64,000 bases of DNA from Oryzicola mucosus (GTDB lineage: Bacteria; Pseudomonadota; Alphaproteobacteria; Rhizobiales; Rhizobiaceae). A model generated the notes under the pieces. That model searched no databases. It had not been told where the DNA came from and was given only the letters and a program-made list of their open reading frames with translations. Position 1 is the stretch's first letter; each line of letters opens with the position of its first letter. A program made the translations under genes and the position numbers. Of this stretch, positions 1 to 9,106 are shown piece after piece. The DNA lies in assembly GCF_014534685.1 (NCBI RefSeq), contig NZ_JACVVX010000001.1, positions 372,001 to 436,000 of the forward strand, written 5' to 3'.

Positions 1-1
1 T

Positions 2-109
2 GTGACAGCTACATGCTTAGGATCACAGTTGCACGCGTCCCACCCTCCCGCGTCGACACCTATCCGCGTCGAACCGATTGCCAAGTTCGAGCAGCCCGCC
101 TATCTCTGA
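2..109 (+). CDS. C-terminal fragment of an unidentified protein (gene enters from the left edge)
   Basis: An open frame runs in from the window edge and stops with TGA at 107-109, 22 bases before deoB. The last 16 residues read [16 protein letters not shown] and use codons typical of the neighbouring genes. The part nearer the edge uses rarer codons (TTA, GGA, TCA), so the real gene may use only part of this frame. No domain can be recognised. Being on the same strand and close to deoB, it could be the upstream gene of a shared transcript. Confidence 0.3.
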   Translation: MTATCLGSQLHASHPPASTPIRVEPIAKFEQPAYL

Positions 110-131
110 CCCAAAGATTGGCAGGAGTTTC

Positions 132-1373
132 ATGGCGCGGGCATTTCTCTTCGTTCTCGATTCCGTGGGCATTGGCGGCGCGCCCGATGCCGAACGGTTC
201 GGCGACGCCGGGGCGGACACGCTCGGTCATATCGCGCTGGCCTGCGCCGAAGGACGCGCCGACAGGTCCGGCCTGCGCAGCGGACCCCTGCGGCTGCCCG
301 TCATGGGTTCGCTGGGCCTGGGCGAAGCGGCCTATCTCGCTGCCGGAGATCGTCCCGACATCGGCGCGGCTGTTCTTGCGCCCTCCTCGTTCCATGGCGC
401 CGCCCGGGAAATCTCCAGCGGCAAGGACACGCCTTCCGGCCATTGGGAAATCGCCGGCCTGCCGGTGCGCTTCGACTGGGGTTACTTTCCCGAGACGGTA
501 CCGACCTTTCCGCCCGAACTAACCGACATGATCGTCCGCGAGGCGGGGCTGCCGGGGATTCTGGGCAATTGCCACGCTTCGGGCACCGACATCATCGAAC
601 GCCATGGCGAAGAGCACATCCGGACCGGAAAGCCAATCTGCTACACATCGGCCGACTCGGTGTTCCAGATCGCCGCGCATGAAACGCATTTCGGGCTGGA
701 GAAACTTTACGATCTTTGCGCAACCGTCCGGCGTCTGGTCGACCCTCTCAACATCGGTCGCGTTATCGCCCGGCCGTTCACCGGCGAAGACGCGGCCCAT
801 TTCGAGCGCACCGGCAACCGGCGCGACTACGCGGTGCCTCCCCCCGAAGCCACGCTGCTCGACCGTCTGGTCGAACGCGGAAGCACGGTCCTCGGCATAG
901 GCAAGATCGGCGACATCTTCGCCCATCGCGGCATCTCCCGCCTGCGCAAGGCGCCCGACAACATGGCGATGTTCGACCAGGCCCTGGCCGCCATGGACGA
1001 GGCGGGGGATGGCGACCTGGTCTTTGCCAATTTCGTCGATTTCGACATGCTCTACGGCCACAGGCGCGATGTCGCGGGCTATGCCGCGGCGCTCGAAGCG
1101 TTCGACCGGCGCCTGCCGGAGGCGCTCGCCAAGCTGCGCGAAGGCGACCTGCTGATCCTGACGGCCGACCATGGCTGCGACCCGACCTGGCGCGGCACCG
1201 ACCACACGCGCGAGCAGGTTCCCGTCATCGGTCTCCTGCCTGGCCATGCCGGCGGTTCGATCGGCCTGCGCGGCAGCTTCGCCGATATCGGAGAGACGGC
1301 GGCGGAGCATCTCGGTTTGGCTGCCGGTCCCTACGGCGCCTCGTTTTACAAGGCGATGACAGCCGATGCCTGA
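132..1373 (+). CDS. deoB: Phosphopentomutase DeoB
   Basis: Cytoplasmic metalloenzyme that interconverts ribose-1-phosphate and ribose-5-phosphate (and the deoxy forms), feeding nucleoside-derived pentose into central metabolism. The 413-residue product begins with the family motif [12 protein letters not shown], whose Asp binds a metal ion, and ends with the alkaline-phosphatase-superfamily motif [17 protein letters not shown]. The ATG at 132 follows GCAGGAG at a good distance. An upstream in-frame ATG at 78 would only add residues absent from the family. The last 8 bases overlap the start of mutM. This is odd because the other deo genes of the window (deoA, cdd, upp) lie 40 kb away. Confidence 0.96.
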   Translation: MARAFLFVLDSVGIGGAPDAERFGDAGADTLGHIALACAEGRADRSGLRSGPLRLPVMGSLGLGEAAYLAAGDRPDIGAAVLAPSSFHGAAREISSGKDTPSGHWEIAGLPVRFDWGYFPETVPTFPPELTDMIVREAGLPGILGNCHASGTDIIERHGEEHIRTGKPICYTSADSVFQIAAHETHFGLEKLYDLCATVRRLVDPLNIGRVIARPFTGEDAAHFERTGNRRDYAVPPPEATLLDRLVERGSTVLGIGKIGDIFAHRGISRLRKAPDNMAMFDQALAAMDEAGDGDLVFANFVDFDMLYGHRRDVAGYAAALEAFDRRLPEALAKLREGDLLILTADHGCDPTWRGTDHTREQVPVIGLLPGHAGGSIGLRGSFADIGETAAEHLGLAAGPYGASFYKAMTADA

Positions 1374-2256
1374 GCTTCCCGAGGTCGAGACCGTCCGGCG
1401 CGGGCTGCAGCCGGTGCTCGAAGGCGCACGGATATGCGCCGTCGAGATGCGCCGACCCAATCTGCGCTTTCCGTTCCCGCCCGGTTTCGTCGAGCGGCTG
1501 GTCGGCAAGACCATCGTCTCGGTCGGCCGACGCGCCAAATATCTCGTGATGCATATAGAAGACGGGCCGATCCTGATCTGCCATCTCGGCATGTCCGGCT
1601 CCTTCCGCATAGAGGCCGATGGCGGTGCCGACATTCCCGGCGTCTTCGTCCACGAGCGCTCCAAGGCGCAGTTTCACGACCATGTCGTCTTCGACCTCGA
1701 GACCAAGGGCGGCGGCCTTGCCCGCGTCGTCTTCAACGATCCCCGGCGTTTCGGCTTTATGCTGTTTGCCGAGCAGGATGGCAGTGTCCATCCCATGCTG
1801 ACAGGCCTCGGCATCGAACCGACCGGCAACGCACTAGACGGCCCGATGCTCGCCAGGCTGCTCGAAGGCAAGAAGACGCCGCTCAAGGCAGCGCTTCTCG
1901 ACCAGCGGCTGATCGCGGGGCTCGGCAACATCTATGTGTCCGAAGCGCTGTGGCGAGCCGGGCTGTCGCCCAGGCGCCTCGCCGGCACGCTTGGCGGCCG
2001 CGGCAAGCTCGCCCGGGACCGCAGCGCCCTGCTCGCCCAATCCATCCGCGAGGTGATCGCGGATGCGATTGCCGCCGGCGGCTCCTCCTTGCGCGATTAT
2101 GTGCAGACGGACGGCTCGCTGGGCTATTTTCAACACTCCTTCTCGGTCTATGGGCGTGAGGGAGAACCATGCCGGAAGCCCGGCTGCACCGGACATGTCG
2201 AGCGCATCGTCCAGAGCGGCCGGTCCACTTTCTTCTGCAGCCGGTGCCAGCACTGA
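1366..2256 (+). CDS. mutM: Formamidopyrimidine-DNA glycosylase (Fpg/MutM)
   Basis: Base-excision-repair enzyme that removes 8-oxoguanine and formamidopyrimidines and nicks the abasic site. The 296-residue protein starts PELPEVE, with the catalytic Pro2 and Glu3 after removal of Met. It has the helix-two-turn-helix region ([18 protein letters not shown]) and a C-terminal zinc finger of the CxxxxC...CxxC type (CRKPGC, then FFCSRC). Length is normal. Its ATG lies inside the end of deoB (8-base overlap), suggesting translational coupling. An enoyl-CoA hydratase gene follows 22 bases downstream, as in other rhizobia. Confidence 0.97.
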   Translation: MPELPEVETVRRGLQPVLEGARICAVEMRRPNLRFPFPPGFVERLVGKTIVSVGRRAKYLVMHIEDGPILICHLGMSGSFRIEADGGADIPGVFVHERSKAQFHDHVVFDLETKGGGLARVVFNDPRRFGFMLFAEQDGSVHPMLTGLGIEPTGNALDGPMLARLLEGKKTPLKAALLDQRLIAGLGNIYVSEALWRAGLSPRRLAGTLGGRGKLARDRSALLAQSIREVIADAIAAGGSSLRDYVQTDGSLGYFQHSFSVYGREGEPCRKPGCTGHVERIVQSGRSTFFCSRCQH

Positions 2257-2278
2257 ATCACAGGGAGACGACGAAGAC

Positions 2279-3052
2279 ATGGCTTACGAGACAATACTGG
2301 TGGAGACGCGCGGCAAGGTCGGGCTGATCACGCTGAACAGGCCCAACGCGCTCAACGCGCTGAACTCGCAAGTGCTGGCCGAGCTGCTCGCCGCTGTCGA
2401 AGGCTTCGAGAAAGACGGCACTATCGGCGCCATCGTGCTCACCGGATCGGAAAAGGCCTTCGCCGCCGGTGCCGACATCAAGGAAATGCAATCGCAGTCC
2501 TATGTCGACATGTATCTCGGCGATTTCTTCAGCGGCTGGGAAGCCTTCACCCGCACCCGCAAGCCGATCATCGCCGCCGTTGCCGGCTACGCGTTGGGCG
2601 GCGGCTGCGAGTTGGCGATGATGTGCGACTTCATCATCGCGGCAGACACCGCGAAATTCGGACAGCCCGAAATCACGCTCGGCGTCATGCCCGGAATGGG
2701 CGGGTCGCAGCGGCTCACCCGTTTCGTCGGCAAGTCGAAGGCGATGGACATGTGCCTCACCGGCCGCATGATGGATGCAGCCGAGGCCGAACGTGCGGGC
2801 CTTGTGTCGCGCGTCGTACCCGCCGGCGAGGTGGTGGAGGAGGCCTTGAAGGCCGCGACCAAGATCGCCGGTTTCTCTCTGCCTTCCGTCATCATGAACA
2901 AGGAGGCGGTCAACCGCTCCTATGAGACCACCCTCGCCGAAGGCCTGCGCTTCGAGCGGCGGTTGTTTCATTCCATGTTCGCGCTCGAGGATCAGAAGGA
3001 AGGCATGACGGCCTTCGTCGAGAAACGCGCCGCCAACTTCCAGAACCGCTAG
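2279..3052 (+). CDS. Enoyl-CoA hydratase (crotonase family)
   Basis: Hydrates 2-trans-enoyl-CoA to 3-hydroxyacyl-CoA in fatty acid or amino acid breakdown. The 257-residue protein carries the crotonase oxyanion-hole segment ([10 protein letters not shown]), the [11 protein letters not shown] helix with the first catalytic Glu, and FGQPEITLG with the second Glu. The ATG at 2279 follows GGGAGACGACGAAG. A longer frame open back to 2063 overlaps mutM in another phase and is not believable as coding. The gene sits between mutM and rpsT, a conserved rhizobial arrangement; its exact substrate cannot be told from sequence. Confidence 0.93.
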   Translation: MAYETILVETRGKVGLITLNRPNALNALNSQVLAELLAAVEGFEKDGTIGAIVLTGSEKAFAAGADIKEMQSQSYVDMYLGDFFSGWEAFTRTRKPIIAAVAGYALGGGCELAMMCDFIIAADTAKFGQPEITLGVMPGMGGSQRLTRFVGKSKAMDMCLTGRMMDAAEAERAGLVSRVVPAGEVVEEALKAATKIAGFSLPSVIMNKEAVNRSYETTLAEGLRFERRLFHSMFALEDQKEGMTAFVEKRAANFQNR

Positions 3053-3105
3053 GACCGATGACGGGGCGGTACCCGTCGCATCTGCCCGATCCGTTCGGAT
3101 TCACG

Positions 3106-3133
3106 TTGACGCGGCGAAAAAGCTGAACTATAA
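3106..3133 (+). promoter_or_regulatory. Likely sigma-70 promoter of rpsT
   Basis: TTGACG (3106-3111), a 16-base spacer and CTATAA (3128-3133) closely match the alphaproteobacterial housekeeping consensus. They lie 82 bases before the rpsT start, so transcription should begin near 3140. Confidence 0.75.
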
Positions 3134-3146
3134 GCCGCGCAACTGA

Positions 3147-3176
3147 GGTGGCCGTTTGGCCGCCCGAGATTTTTTT
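3147..3176 (+). promoter_or_regulatory. Terminator-like hairpin in the rpsT leader
   Basis: GGTGGCC (3147-3153), loop GTTT, and GGCCGCC (3158-3164) form a 7-pair stem with one G-T pair. A run of seven T follows at 3170-3176. It begins only a few bases after the expected start of rpsT transcription. It could end read-through from the enoyl-CoA hydratase gene, or act as a 5' stabilising or attenuating hairpin on the rpsT message. Confidence 0.55.
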
Positions 3177-3214
3177 GCGCCCTACACGGCGTCAACCCAG
3201 ATTAGAGAGGCACC

Positions 3215-3484
3215 ATGGCCAATACCTCTTCGGCCAAGAAGGCAACGCGGAAAATCGCTCGCCGCACGGCTTTGAACAAGAACCGTCGTTCGCGGGTCCG
3301 CACCTTCATCCGCAAAGTCGAGGAAGCACTGGCCTCCGGCGACAAGTCCGCAGCGCAGGAAGCCTTCGTTGCAGCACAGCCTGAACTGATGCGCGCCGCC
3401 ACCAAGGGCGTGATGCACAAGAACACTGCATCCCGCAAGGTTTCGCGTCTCGCCCAGCGCCTCAAGGCCCTGTCGGCAGCTTAA
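3215..3484 (+). CDS. rpsT: 30S ribosomal protein S20
   Basis: Small-subunit ribosomal protein that binds 16S rRNA. The 89-residue, lysine- and arginine-rich helical protein begins [18 protein letters not shown] and contains the [17 protein letters not shown] segment typical of S20. An AGAGAGG ribosome binding site precedes the ATG. It is a single-gene unit with its own promoter (3106-3133) and terminator (3505-3540), immediately upstream of the dnaA region. Confidence 0.98.
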   Translation: MANTSSAKKATRKIARRTALNKNRRSRVRTFIRKVEEALASGDKSAAQEAFVAAQPELMRAATKGVMHKNTASRKVSRLAQRLKALSAA

Positions 3485-3504
3485 ATCCAAGCTCTGGAAT
3501 ACCC

Positions 3505-3540
3505 AAAAGCCCGGCGCTTTGGCGCCGGGCTTTTCTTTTG
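3505..3540 (+). terminator. Rho-independent terminator of rpsT
   Basis: AAGCCCGGCGC (3507-3517) pairs perfectly with GCGCCGGGCTT (3522-3532) around a 4-base loop and is followed by TTCTTTT. It starts 22 bases after the rpsT stop. Confidence 0.92.
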
Positions 3541-3711
3541 CCGAACAAAAGCATGAAATTTGTCCTCACGTGGCAGCTTTGGCGCACGGGAGATGTCTTT
3601 GTTGGTTTGCCGGCGTCTCTCCAACCCGCCAGCGGAAATTCCTCAATAGAAACACTCTCCGAAATTGCAGCGATCTCGAATTGTCGTTTTATAACAGGAT
3701 GTTGCAGACCT

Positions 3712-3720
3712 TTATCCACA
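3712..3720 (+). promoter_or_regulatory. DnaA box
   Basis: Perfect TTATCCACA upstream of dnaA, consistent with DnaA acting on its own gene or with part of an origin. A one-mismatch copy, TTATCCCCA, lies after dnaA at 5834-5842. Confidence 0.7.
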
Positions 3721-3888
3721 GCTTGTTCACTCTGCGCAGCACCCTTCGGGGACAAGTCTATGTCAAGCAATTTTTTTAGAAAAATTTATCAGGCCGGCGT
3801 AGATTTCGGCATTCGTCAAAACGGTTTGAATCACAAAGGCTTTGCCGCTTTCCGGGCGAAGAATCCCATTTTGGGGCAGCGCAATTCC

Positions 3889-3903
3889 TTAAAAATCCGT
3901 TAG
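3889..3903 (+). promoter_or_regulatory. Possible CtrA binding site
   Basis: TTAA, seven bases, TTAG: one base away from the CtrA consensus TTAA-N7-TTAA, in the dnaA upstream region near two GANTC sites. CtrA and GANTC methylation couple dnaA expression to the cell cycle in other alphaproteobacteria; here this is inference from the motif only. Confidence 0.35.
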
Positions 3904-4292
3904 CCCCGGTCTTGCTCTGTCCACAACGTTTTTCGTACAGTCAAAACATCGAAGGGACGGGCTCCGAGCCCACTACCAAACCTGAAAACTTGCAGTTTTC
4001 CGAACGCGGCGCAATGCCGCGAACGGGCAAGGTTTGGCCTTCTGCGTAGAAGTGTGAGTGGGGTACTTACGACAATTAGAGCATGCGGCGCGCCAGCGCA
4101 TAACGCTGGCAGAGAAGGTTTTGTTTGTCTTTTTGCGTCAAACGGACGGACCTCGTTCGCTGCGCAAGGCAGGCGATAGGAAAACGGTTGCCGCCGCCTC
4201 AAGCGGCTTCCGAAACATAATAACCTCGGCAGGCGCAAGTGGCGCACCTGCACGATGGACATGAAAGTACAGGGATAGGGATTTTGGCGAAA

Positions 4293-5819
4293 ATGCAGAG
4301 CAGTGTGGAACGGCAGACGGTTTCCAGCTTTCATATCGGCGAAAGCCCCGCGATCGAGGGCGAGGTGAAAGCTGCAAGCGGTGCTGAACAGAATTTCGAG
4401 AGGGTGAAGGCACAGCTTAAGGCGCGGTTGGGAAGCGAAGTCTATTCAAGCTGGTTCGGCCGCATGAAGGTCGCGGAAGCCTCCAAGGACATTGTCCGCC
4501 TGTCGGTTCCAACGGCCTTTCTGAAATCGTGGATCAACAGCCACTATGTCGACCTGATTGCCGAACTCTGGCGCCAGGAAGAACCCGGCCTGTTGAAGCT
4601 GGAAGTGATCGTCCGCACCGCGGCCCGTGCGGCCCGCATCGAGCCTGAGGCGCCGGTGGCTCGCAAGATGCCGCATCAGGCCCAGACCGCGCTGTCCTCG
4701 GGCATGGTCTCGCCAACCAAGATGGAACGCCCGTTGTCGGCGCGCCCCATCCCGGCGGAGACCGAATTCAAGCAGAGCGTTCTCGGCTCCCCGCTCGACC
4801 CGCGCTATACGTTTCAGTCCTTCGTCGAGGGCCCGGCCAATCGCGTAGCACTCGCCGCCGCCAAGGCGGTGTCGGAATCGACTTCGCGCTTCAACCCGCT
4901 TTTCCTGCATGCCTCAGTCGGCCTCGGCAAGACGCACCTGCTTCAGGCGCTCGCGGCGGAATCGCTGCGCCAGAACCCGAAGTCGCGCGTCGTCTATCTG
5001 ACGGCGGAATATTTCATGTGGCGTTTCGCCACCGCGATCCGCGACAACAATGCGCTGACGCTGAAGGAACAGCTGCGCGACATCGACCTTTTGATCATCG
5101 ACGACATGCAGTTCCTTCAGGGCAAGTCGATCCAGCACGAGTTCTGCCATCTCATCAACATGCTGCTCGACAGCGCCAAGCAGGTCGTCGTCGCCGCGGA
5201 CCGTCCGCCGTCGGAACTGGAATCGCTGGAGCCCCGCGTCCGCTCGCGCCTCAATGGCGGCGTGGCGCTGGAGATCATGGCGCCCGACTACGCCATGCGT
5301 CTGGGCATGCTGCAGATGCGTATGGCGCAGGCCAGGGCCGAAGACCAGAATCTCAGCATGGATGAGGAAATCCTCTCCCATATTGCCCGCACCGTCACCG
5401 GCAGCGGTCGCGAACTGGAAGGCGCCTTCAACCAGCTTCTCTTCCGCCAGTCCTTCGAGCCGAACCTGACGATCGACCGCGTCGAGGAAATCCTCGGCCA
5501 TATCTATCGCTCCGGCGAGCCCAAGCGCGTCCGCATCGAGGACATCCAGCGCATCGTAGCAAGACACTACAACGTGTCGAAGACGGAGCTTCTGTCGAAC
5601 CGCCGCACCCGCACCATCGTCAAGCCGCGCCAGGTCGCCATGTACCTGTCCAAGGTAATGACGCCGCGCTCGCTGCCGGAGATCGGACGCCGCTTCGGCG
5701 GTCGCGACCACACCACGGTTCTGCACGCCGTCCGCAAGATCGAGGATCTGTCGGGTGCCGACAACACGCTGGCGCAGGAACTGGAATTGCTGAGAAGGCT
5801 GATCACCGATCAGGCCTGA
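4293..5819 (+). CDS. dnaA: Chromosomal replication initiator DnaA
   Basis: AAA+ ATPase that binds DnaA boxes and opens the replication origin. The 508-residue protein has domain I (from about residue 35, [21 protein letters not shown]), a variable linker, the AAA+ domain with Walker [10 protein letters not shown] (about 209) and Walker [11 protein letters not shown], and the C-terminal DNA-binding domain with signature [18 protein letters not shown] (about 467). The chosen ATG gives [10 protein letters not shown], the usual rhizobial N-terminus. The frame is open further upstream to 4239, but that part looks untranslated. dnaN follows 176 bases later. Confidence 0.98.
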   Translation: MQSSVERQTVSSFHIGESPAIEGEVKAASGAEQNFERVKAQLKARLGSEVYSSWFGRMKVAEASKDIVRLSVPTAFLKSWINSHYVDLIAELWRQEEPGLLKLEVIVRTAARAARIEPEAPVARKMPHQAQTALSSGMVSPTKMERPLSARPIPAETEFKQSVLGSPLDPRYTFQSFVEGPANRVALAAAKAVSESTSRFNPLFLHASVGLGKTHLLQALAAESLRQNPKSRVVYLTAEYFMWRFATAIRDNNALTLKEQLRDIDLLIIDDMQFLQGKSIQHEFCHLINMLLDSAKQVVVAADRPPSELESLEPRVRSRLNGGVALEIMAPDYAMRLGMLQMRMAQARAEDQNLSMDEEILSHIARTVTGSGRELEGAFNQLLFRQSFEPNLTIDRVEEILGHIYRSGEPKRVRIEDIQRIVARHYNVSKTELLSNRRTRTIVKPRQVAMYLSKVMTPRSLPEIGRRFGGRDHTTVLHAVRKIEDLSGADNTLAQELELLRRLITDQA

Positions 5820-5852
5820 GCTGCCCTCCAGGGTTATCCCCAGAATGGTCGT

Positions 5853-5892
5853 CCGGAAACGCATAAGCGTGTGCGAAGGCTTGCGTTTCCGG
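5853..5892. repeat. Inverted repeat between dnaA and dnaN
   Basis: CCGGAAACGCA (5853-5863) and TGCGTTTCCGG (5882-5892) are perfect 11-base inverted arms around 18 bases. No T-run follows on either strand, so a simple intrinsic terminator is unlikely. It could be a protein-binding site or an RNA structure in the dnaN leader. Confidence 0.6.
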
Positions 5893-5995
5893 CTCATTTC
5901 CTGTCAGACTTGCCGCCCATTCTGAACGTGCCCACGGCGCTCTGAGGGCTCGCCCGCAGAGCCCGCGACTTCATGAAAAGCGAGTTTGTTGCATC

Positions 5996-7114
5996 ATGCG
6001 TGTTGTTCTTGAACGCTCTAACCTTCTCAAGTCGCTGAACCATGTTCATCGCGTGGTTGAGCGGCGCAACACGATTCCGATTCTGTCCAACGTGCTGATG
6101 AAGGCGGACGGCAACAGCCTCGCGCTGAAGGCCACCGACCTCGATCTCGAGATCACCGAAGCCACGCCCGCCCAGGTCGACCAGGCCGGGGCGACCACGG
6201 TTCCTGCCCATCTGCTCTACGACATCGTCCGCAAGCTGCCTGACGGTGCCGAGGTGATGCTGAAGACCGACGACGACGGCAACGCCATGTCGGTGGTGTC
6301 GGGGCGTTCGAGCTTCCGCCTGCAGTGCCTGCCGCAATCCGACTTTCCCGAGCTGTCGGCCGGCAGCTTCTCGCACAAGTTCACGCTTGAAGCGGCCAAG
6401 CTCAAGATGCTGATCGACAAGACGCAGTTCGCGATCTCGACCGAGGAAACGCGCTATTATCTCAACGGCATTTTCCTGCACACCTTCGAGAGCGAAGGCA
6501 ATTTGAAGCTGCGTTCCGTCGCCACCGACGGCCACCGCCTGGCACGCGCCGAATTCGAGGCGCCGGCGGGTGCGGAAGGCATGCCGGGCATCATCATTCC
6601 ACGCAAGACCGTCAGCGAAGTGCAGAAGCTGGTCGACGATCCGGAAATCGCTGTCACCACGGAGCTGTCCGACACCAAGATCCGCTTCACCATCGGCTCC
6701 ATCGTGCTGACCTCGAAGCTGATCGATGGCACCTTCCCCGACTATCAGCGCGTCATCCCCACCGGCAACGACAAGAAGCTGGTCATCGACCGCCAGAGCT
6801 TCGCCTCCGCCGTCGACCGCGTCTCGACCATTTCGTCGGAGCGCGGCCGCGCGGTCAAGCTGTCGATTGCCGACGGCCAGGTGACGCTCGCCGTCAACAA
6901 TCCCGATTCCGGCAGCGCTACCGAGGAACTGGCGGCGGACTACGCCTCCGATCCCATCGAGATCGGCTTCAACGCCAAATACCTGCTCGACGTCGCAGCC
7001 CAGCTGTCGGGCGGCGAGGCTCGCTTCATGCTCGCCGATGCCGGTTCGCCGACGCTCATCCAGGACACATCGGACGATCACACGCTCTACGTGCTGATGC
7101 CGATGCGCGTCTAG
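5996..7114 (+). CDS. dnaN: DNA polymerase III beta subunit (sliding clamp)
   Basis: Ring-shaped processivity clamp for the replicative polymerase. The 372-residue protein, normal for the family, begins MRVVLERSNLLKSLNHVHRVVERRNTIP-like and shows the three repeated clamp domains, ending ...HTLYVLMPMRV, where the family C-terminal MPMR motif is conserved. It lies 176 bases behind dnaA and 13 bases before recF, the common dnaA-dnaN-recF order. Confidence 0.98.
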   Translation: MRVVLERSNLLKSLNHVHRVVERRNTIPILSNVLMKADGNSLALKATDLDLEITEATPAQVDQAGATTVPAHLLYDIVRKLPDGAEVMLKTDDDGNAMSVVSGRSSFRLQCLPQSDFPELSAGSFSHKFTLEAAKLKMLIDKTQFAISTEETRYYLNGIFLHTFESEGNLKLRSVATDGHRLARAEFEAPAGAEGMPGIIIPRKTVSEVQKLVDDPEIAVTTELSDTKIRFTIGSIVLTSKLIDGTFPDYQRVIPTGNDKKLVIDRQSFASAVDRVSTISSERGRAVKLSIADGQVTLAVNNPDSGSATEELAADYASDPIEIGFNAKYLLDVAAQLSGGEARFMLADAGSPTLIQDTSDDHTLYVLMPMRV

Positions 7115-7127
7115 CGTCACCTCAGAC

Positions 7128-8300
7128 GTGCCGGGACAGCTGCCCGAGCCGACTAAAGCGCTCCCGTCAAACTTCATCAGCCGGCTGACGCTGACCGATT
7201 TCCGCAACTATGCGGAGCTCGCGGTCTGCTTCCGGCCGGGCGCGGTCGTCTTCACCGGCGAGAACGGCGCGGGCAAGACCAATTTGCTCGAAGCCATCTC
7301 CTTCCTCACGCCCGGACGCGGCCTGCGCCGCGCGCCTTATCCCGATGTCGCGCGCGAAGGCGGACGCGGCGGATTCGCGGTCCACGCCACAGTCGAAGGG
7401 CCGGACGGCGAGGCTGAGATCGGCACCGGAACGCTGTTCGACGGCGCGGGCGAAGGCGGACGCCGCGTGCGCATCAACGGCACCACCGTGCGCTCGGCCG
7501 AGGAGATGCTCGACTGGCTGCGCGTGGTCTGGCTGACGCCTTCGATGGATGCGCTGTTCACCGGGCCTGCGGCCGACCGCCGCCGCTTTCTCGACCGGCT
7601 GGTGCTGACCATCGATCCCGCCCATGGCCAGCGCGCGCTGGACTACGAAAAAGCCATGCGCGGCCGCAATCGCCTGCTTGCCGAAGACCGGCGCGACCGC
7701 GTCTGGTTCGAGGCCATCGAAACGCAGATGGCCGAGACGGGCGTGGCGATTGCCGCCGCCCGCGCCGAGATGACCCGGCTTCTGACCGCGATGATCGGCA
7801 AGCTGCCCGAAACCGGGCCTTTCCCGCAGGCCGATCTGGCCCTGTCGGGCACGCTTGAGGAAAATATCGGCGCACAGGCCGCCGTCGACATGGAAGAGCG
7901 TTTCCGCCAGATGCTGGCAGACGGACGCGACCGCGACCGCGCGGCCGGCCGCACGCTGGAAGGCCCGCACCGCTCCGACCTGATCGTGCGGCACCGGCCC
8001 AAGGCGATGCCTGCCGAACTCTGCTCCACCGGCGAGCAGAAGGCGCTTCTGGTCGGGATCATCGTCTCGCACGCCCGGCTGACCGGCGAGATGGCGGGTT
8101 CGGCTCCGATCCTTCTGCTCGACGAAATCGCCGCGCATCTCGATGCGGGCCGGCGCGCGGCGCTGTTTTCCATCCTGGAAGAGCTGAATTGCCAGGCCTT
8201 CATGACCGGCACCGAGCCTGAGCTGTTTTCCAGCCTCAAGGGCAAGGCACAGTTCATCACGGTCGACCACGGCAGCGTTGGCCCTACCGAAAGCGCCTGA
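7128..8300 (+). CDS. recF: DNA replication and repair protein RecF
   Basis: SMC-like ATPase that helps load RecA at single-strand gaps. The 390-residue protein has Walker A GENGAGKTNLLEA (about residue 43), an ABC-type signature region (STGEQKALLVGI) and Walker B/D-loop LLLDEIAAHLDAGRR near the C-terminus. The start is GTG at 7128; the next candidates would cut into the conserved LTLTDFRNY segment. It follows dnaN by 13 bases and ends just before the MoeB-type gene. Confidence 0.95.
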   Translation: MPGQLPEPTKALPSNFISRLTLTDFRNYAELAVCFRPGAVVFTGENGAGKTNLLEAISFLTPGRGLRRAPYPDVAREGGRGGFAVHATVEGPDGEAEIGTGTLFDGAGEGGRRVRINGTTVRSAEEMLDWLRVVWLTPSMDALFTGPAADRRRFLDRLVLTIDPAHGQRALDYEKAMRGRNRLLAEDRRDRVWFEAIETQMAETGVAIAAARAEMTRLLTAMIGKLPETGPFPQADLALSGTLEENIGAQAAVDMEERFRQMLADGRDRDRAAGRTLEGPHRSDLIVRHRPKAMPAELCSTGEQKALLVGIIVSHARLTGEMAGSAPILLLDEIAAHLDAGRRAALFSILEELNCQAFMTGTEPELFSSLKGKAQFITVDHGSVGPTESA

Positions 8301-8331
8301 CAAGCCGAATGCGGCGCGATATCGTCGCGCC

Positions 8332-9102
8332 ATGAGCAAGCAGCCCGCACTCTCCGACGAGGAACTGACGCGTTATGCGCGCCACATCGTGCTGCCGGAA
8401 ATCGGCGGTCCGGGGCAGCAGAAGCTGAAGCGTGCGCGGGTTCTGGTGATCGGCGCGGGCGGGCTCGGCGCTCCGGTGCTGGAATATCTCGCCGCCGCCG
8501 GCGTCGGCACGCTGGGCATCGTCGACGATGACACCGTGTCCCTGTCCAACCTGCAGCGGCAGGTGATCCACGACACCCAGGCCGTCGGTCGCTCAAAGGG
8601 CCAAAGCGCACGCGACGCCATTGCCCGCATCAACCCGCATGTCACTGTTGAACTGCACGAGTTGCGGCTTGACCAGGACAATGCGCGCGACCTGATTTCC
8701 GGCTACGATCTCGTCATCGACGGCTCCGACAATTTCGACACACGCTACGCCGTTGCCGATGCCTCGGAAGCCGAGAACAAACCCCTCGTTCATGCCGCTG
8801 TAGGGCGTTTCGACGGGTCGATTACCGTTTTGACACCCTTCAAAACCGACGACCAAGGGGTCCAAAACCCCGGTTATCGCGACCTTTTTCCCGAGCCGCC
8901 ACCGCCCGGCCTGGTGCCGTCCTGCGCCGAGGCGGGCGTTATAGGCGCGCTGACCGGCGTCGTCGGCACGTTGCAGGCGATGGAGGCGATCAAGCTGATC
9001 ACCGGCATCGGCGAACCGCTTATCGGTCGGCTTCTGCTCTATGACGCGCTCGGCGCGCGTTTCGACACCATTCGCTACAAGCGATCCAGAAACGAAGACT
9101 AG
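8332..9102 (+). CDS. moeB: MoeB/ThiF/HesA-family sulfur-carrier adenylyltransferase
   Basis: E1-like enzyme that adenylates the C-terminal glycine of a small sulfur carrier (MoaD or ThiS) for molybdopterin or thiamine synthesis. The 256-residue protein has the nucleotide-binding motif GAGGLGAPVLEYLAAAG, the DDDTVSLSNLQRQ segment with the catalytic Arg, and SCAEAGVIGAL. It has no C-terminal rhodanese domain. ATG 8332 is chosen because the frame before it overlaps recF; its ribosome binding site is weak. MoaD versus ThiS as partner cannot be decided from this sequence. Confidence 0.85.
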   Translation: MSKQPALSDEELTRYARHIVLPEIGGPGQQKLKRARVLVIGAGGLGAPVLEYLAAAGVGTLGIVDDDTVSLSNLQRQVIHDTQAVGRSKGQSARDAIARINPHVTVELHELRLDQDNARDLISGYDLVIDGSDNFDTRYAVADASEAENKPLVHAAVGRFDGSITVLTPFKTDDQGVQNPGYRDLFPEPPPPGLVPSCAEAGVIGALTGVVGTLQAMEAIKLITGIGEPLIGRLLLYDALGARFDTIRYKRSRNED

Positions 9103-9106
9103 CCCG

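Larger units (their letters stand above)
3541..4292 (+). promoter_or_regulatory. Long upstream region and structured leader of dnaA (no gene)
   Basis: This 750-base gap has no convincing gene. It holds one perfect DnaA box (3712-3720), an AT-rich tract (about 3768-3788), two GANTC sites (3828-3832, 3861-3865) of the kind methylated by CcrM, and a CtrA-like site (3889-3903). Three perfect hairpins follow: GAAAACT/AGTTTTC (3984-3990/3994-4000), CGCGGC/GCCGCG (4005-4010/4016-4021) and GCCAGCG/CGCTGGC (4092-4098/4104-4110). The third is followed by a T-rich stretch. The layout suggests a cell-cycle-regulated promoter near 3900-3950 and an untranslated leader of some 300 bases. One perfect box is too few to call this the replication origin. 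Confidence 0.55.

Noticed and set aside
3700-3930. The chromosomal replication origin
   Set aside because: Only one perfect DnaA box was found; in related alphaproteobacteria the origin is usually elsewhere. Autoregulation of dnaA is the safer reading.
5853-5892. An intrinsic terminator of dnaA
   Set aside because: The 11-base arms are perfect, but the loop is long and no T-run follows on either strand.
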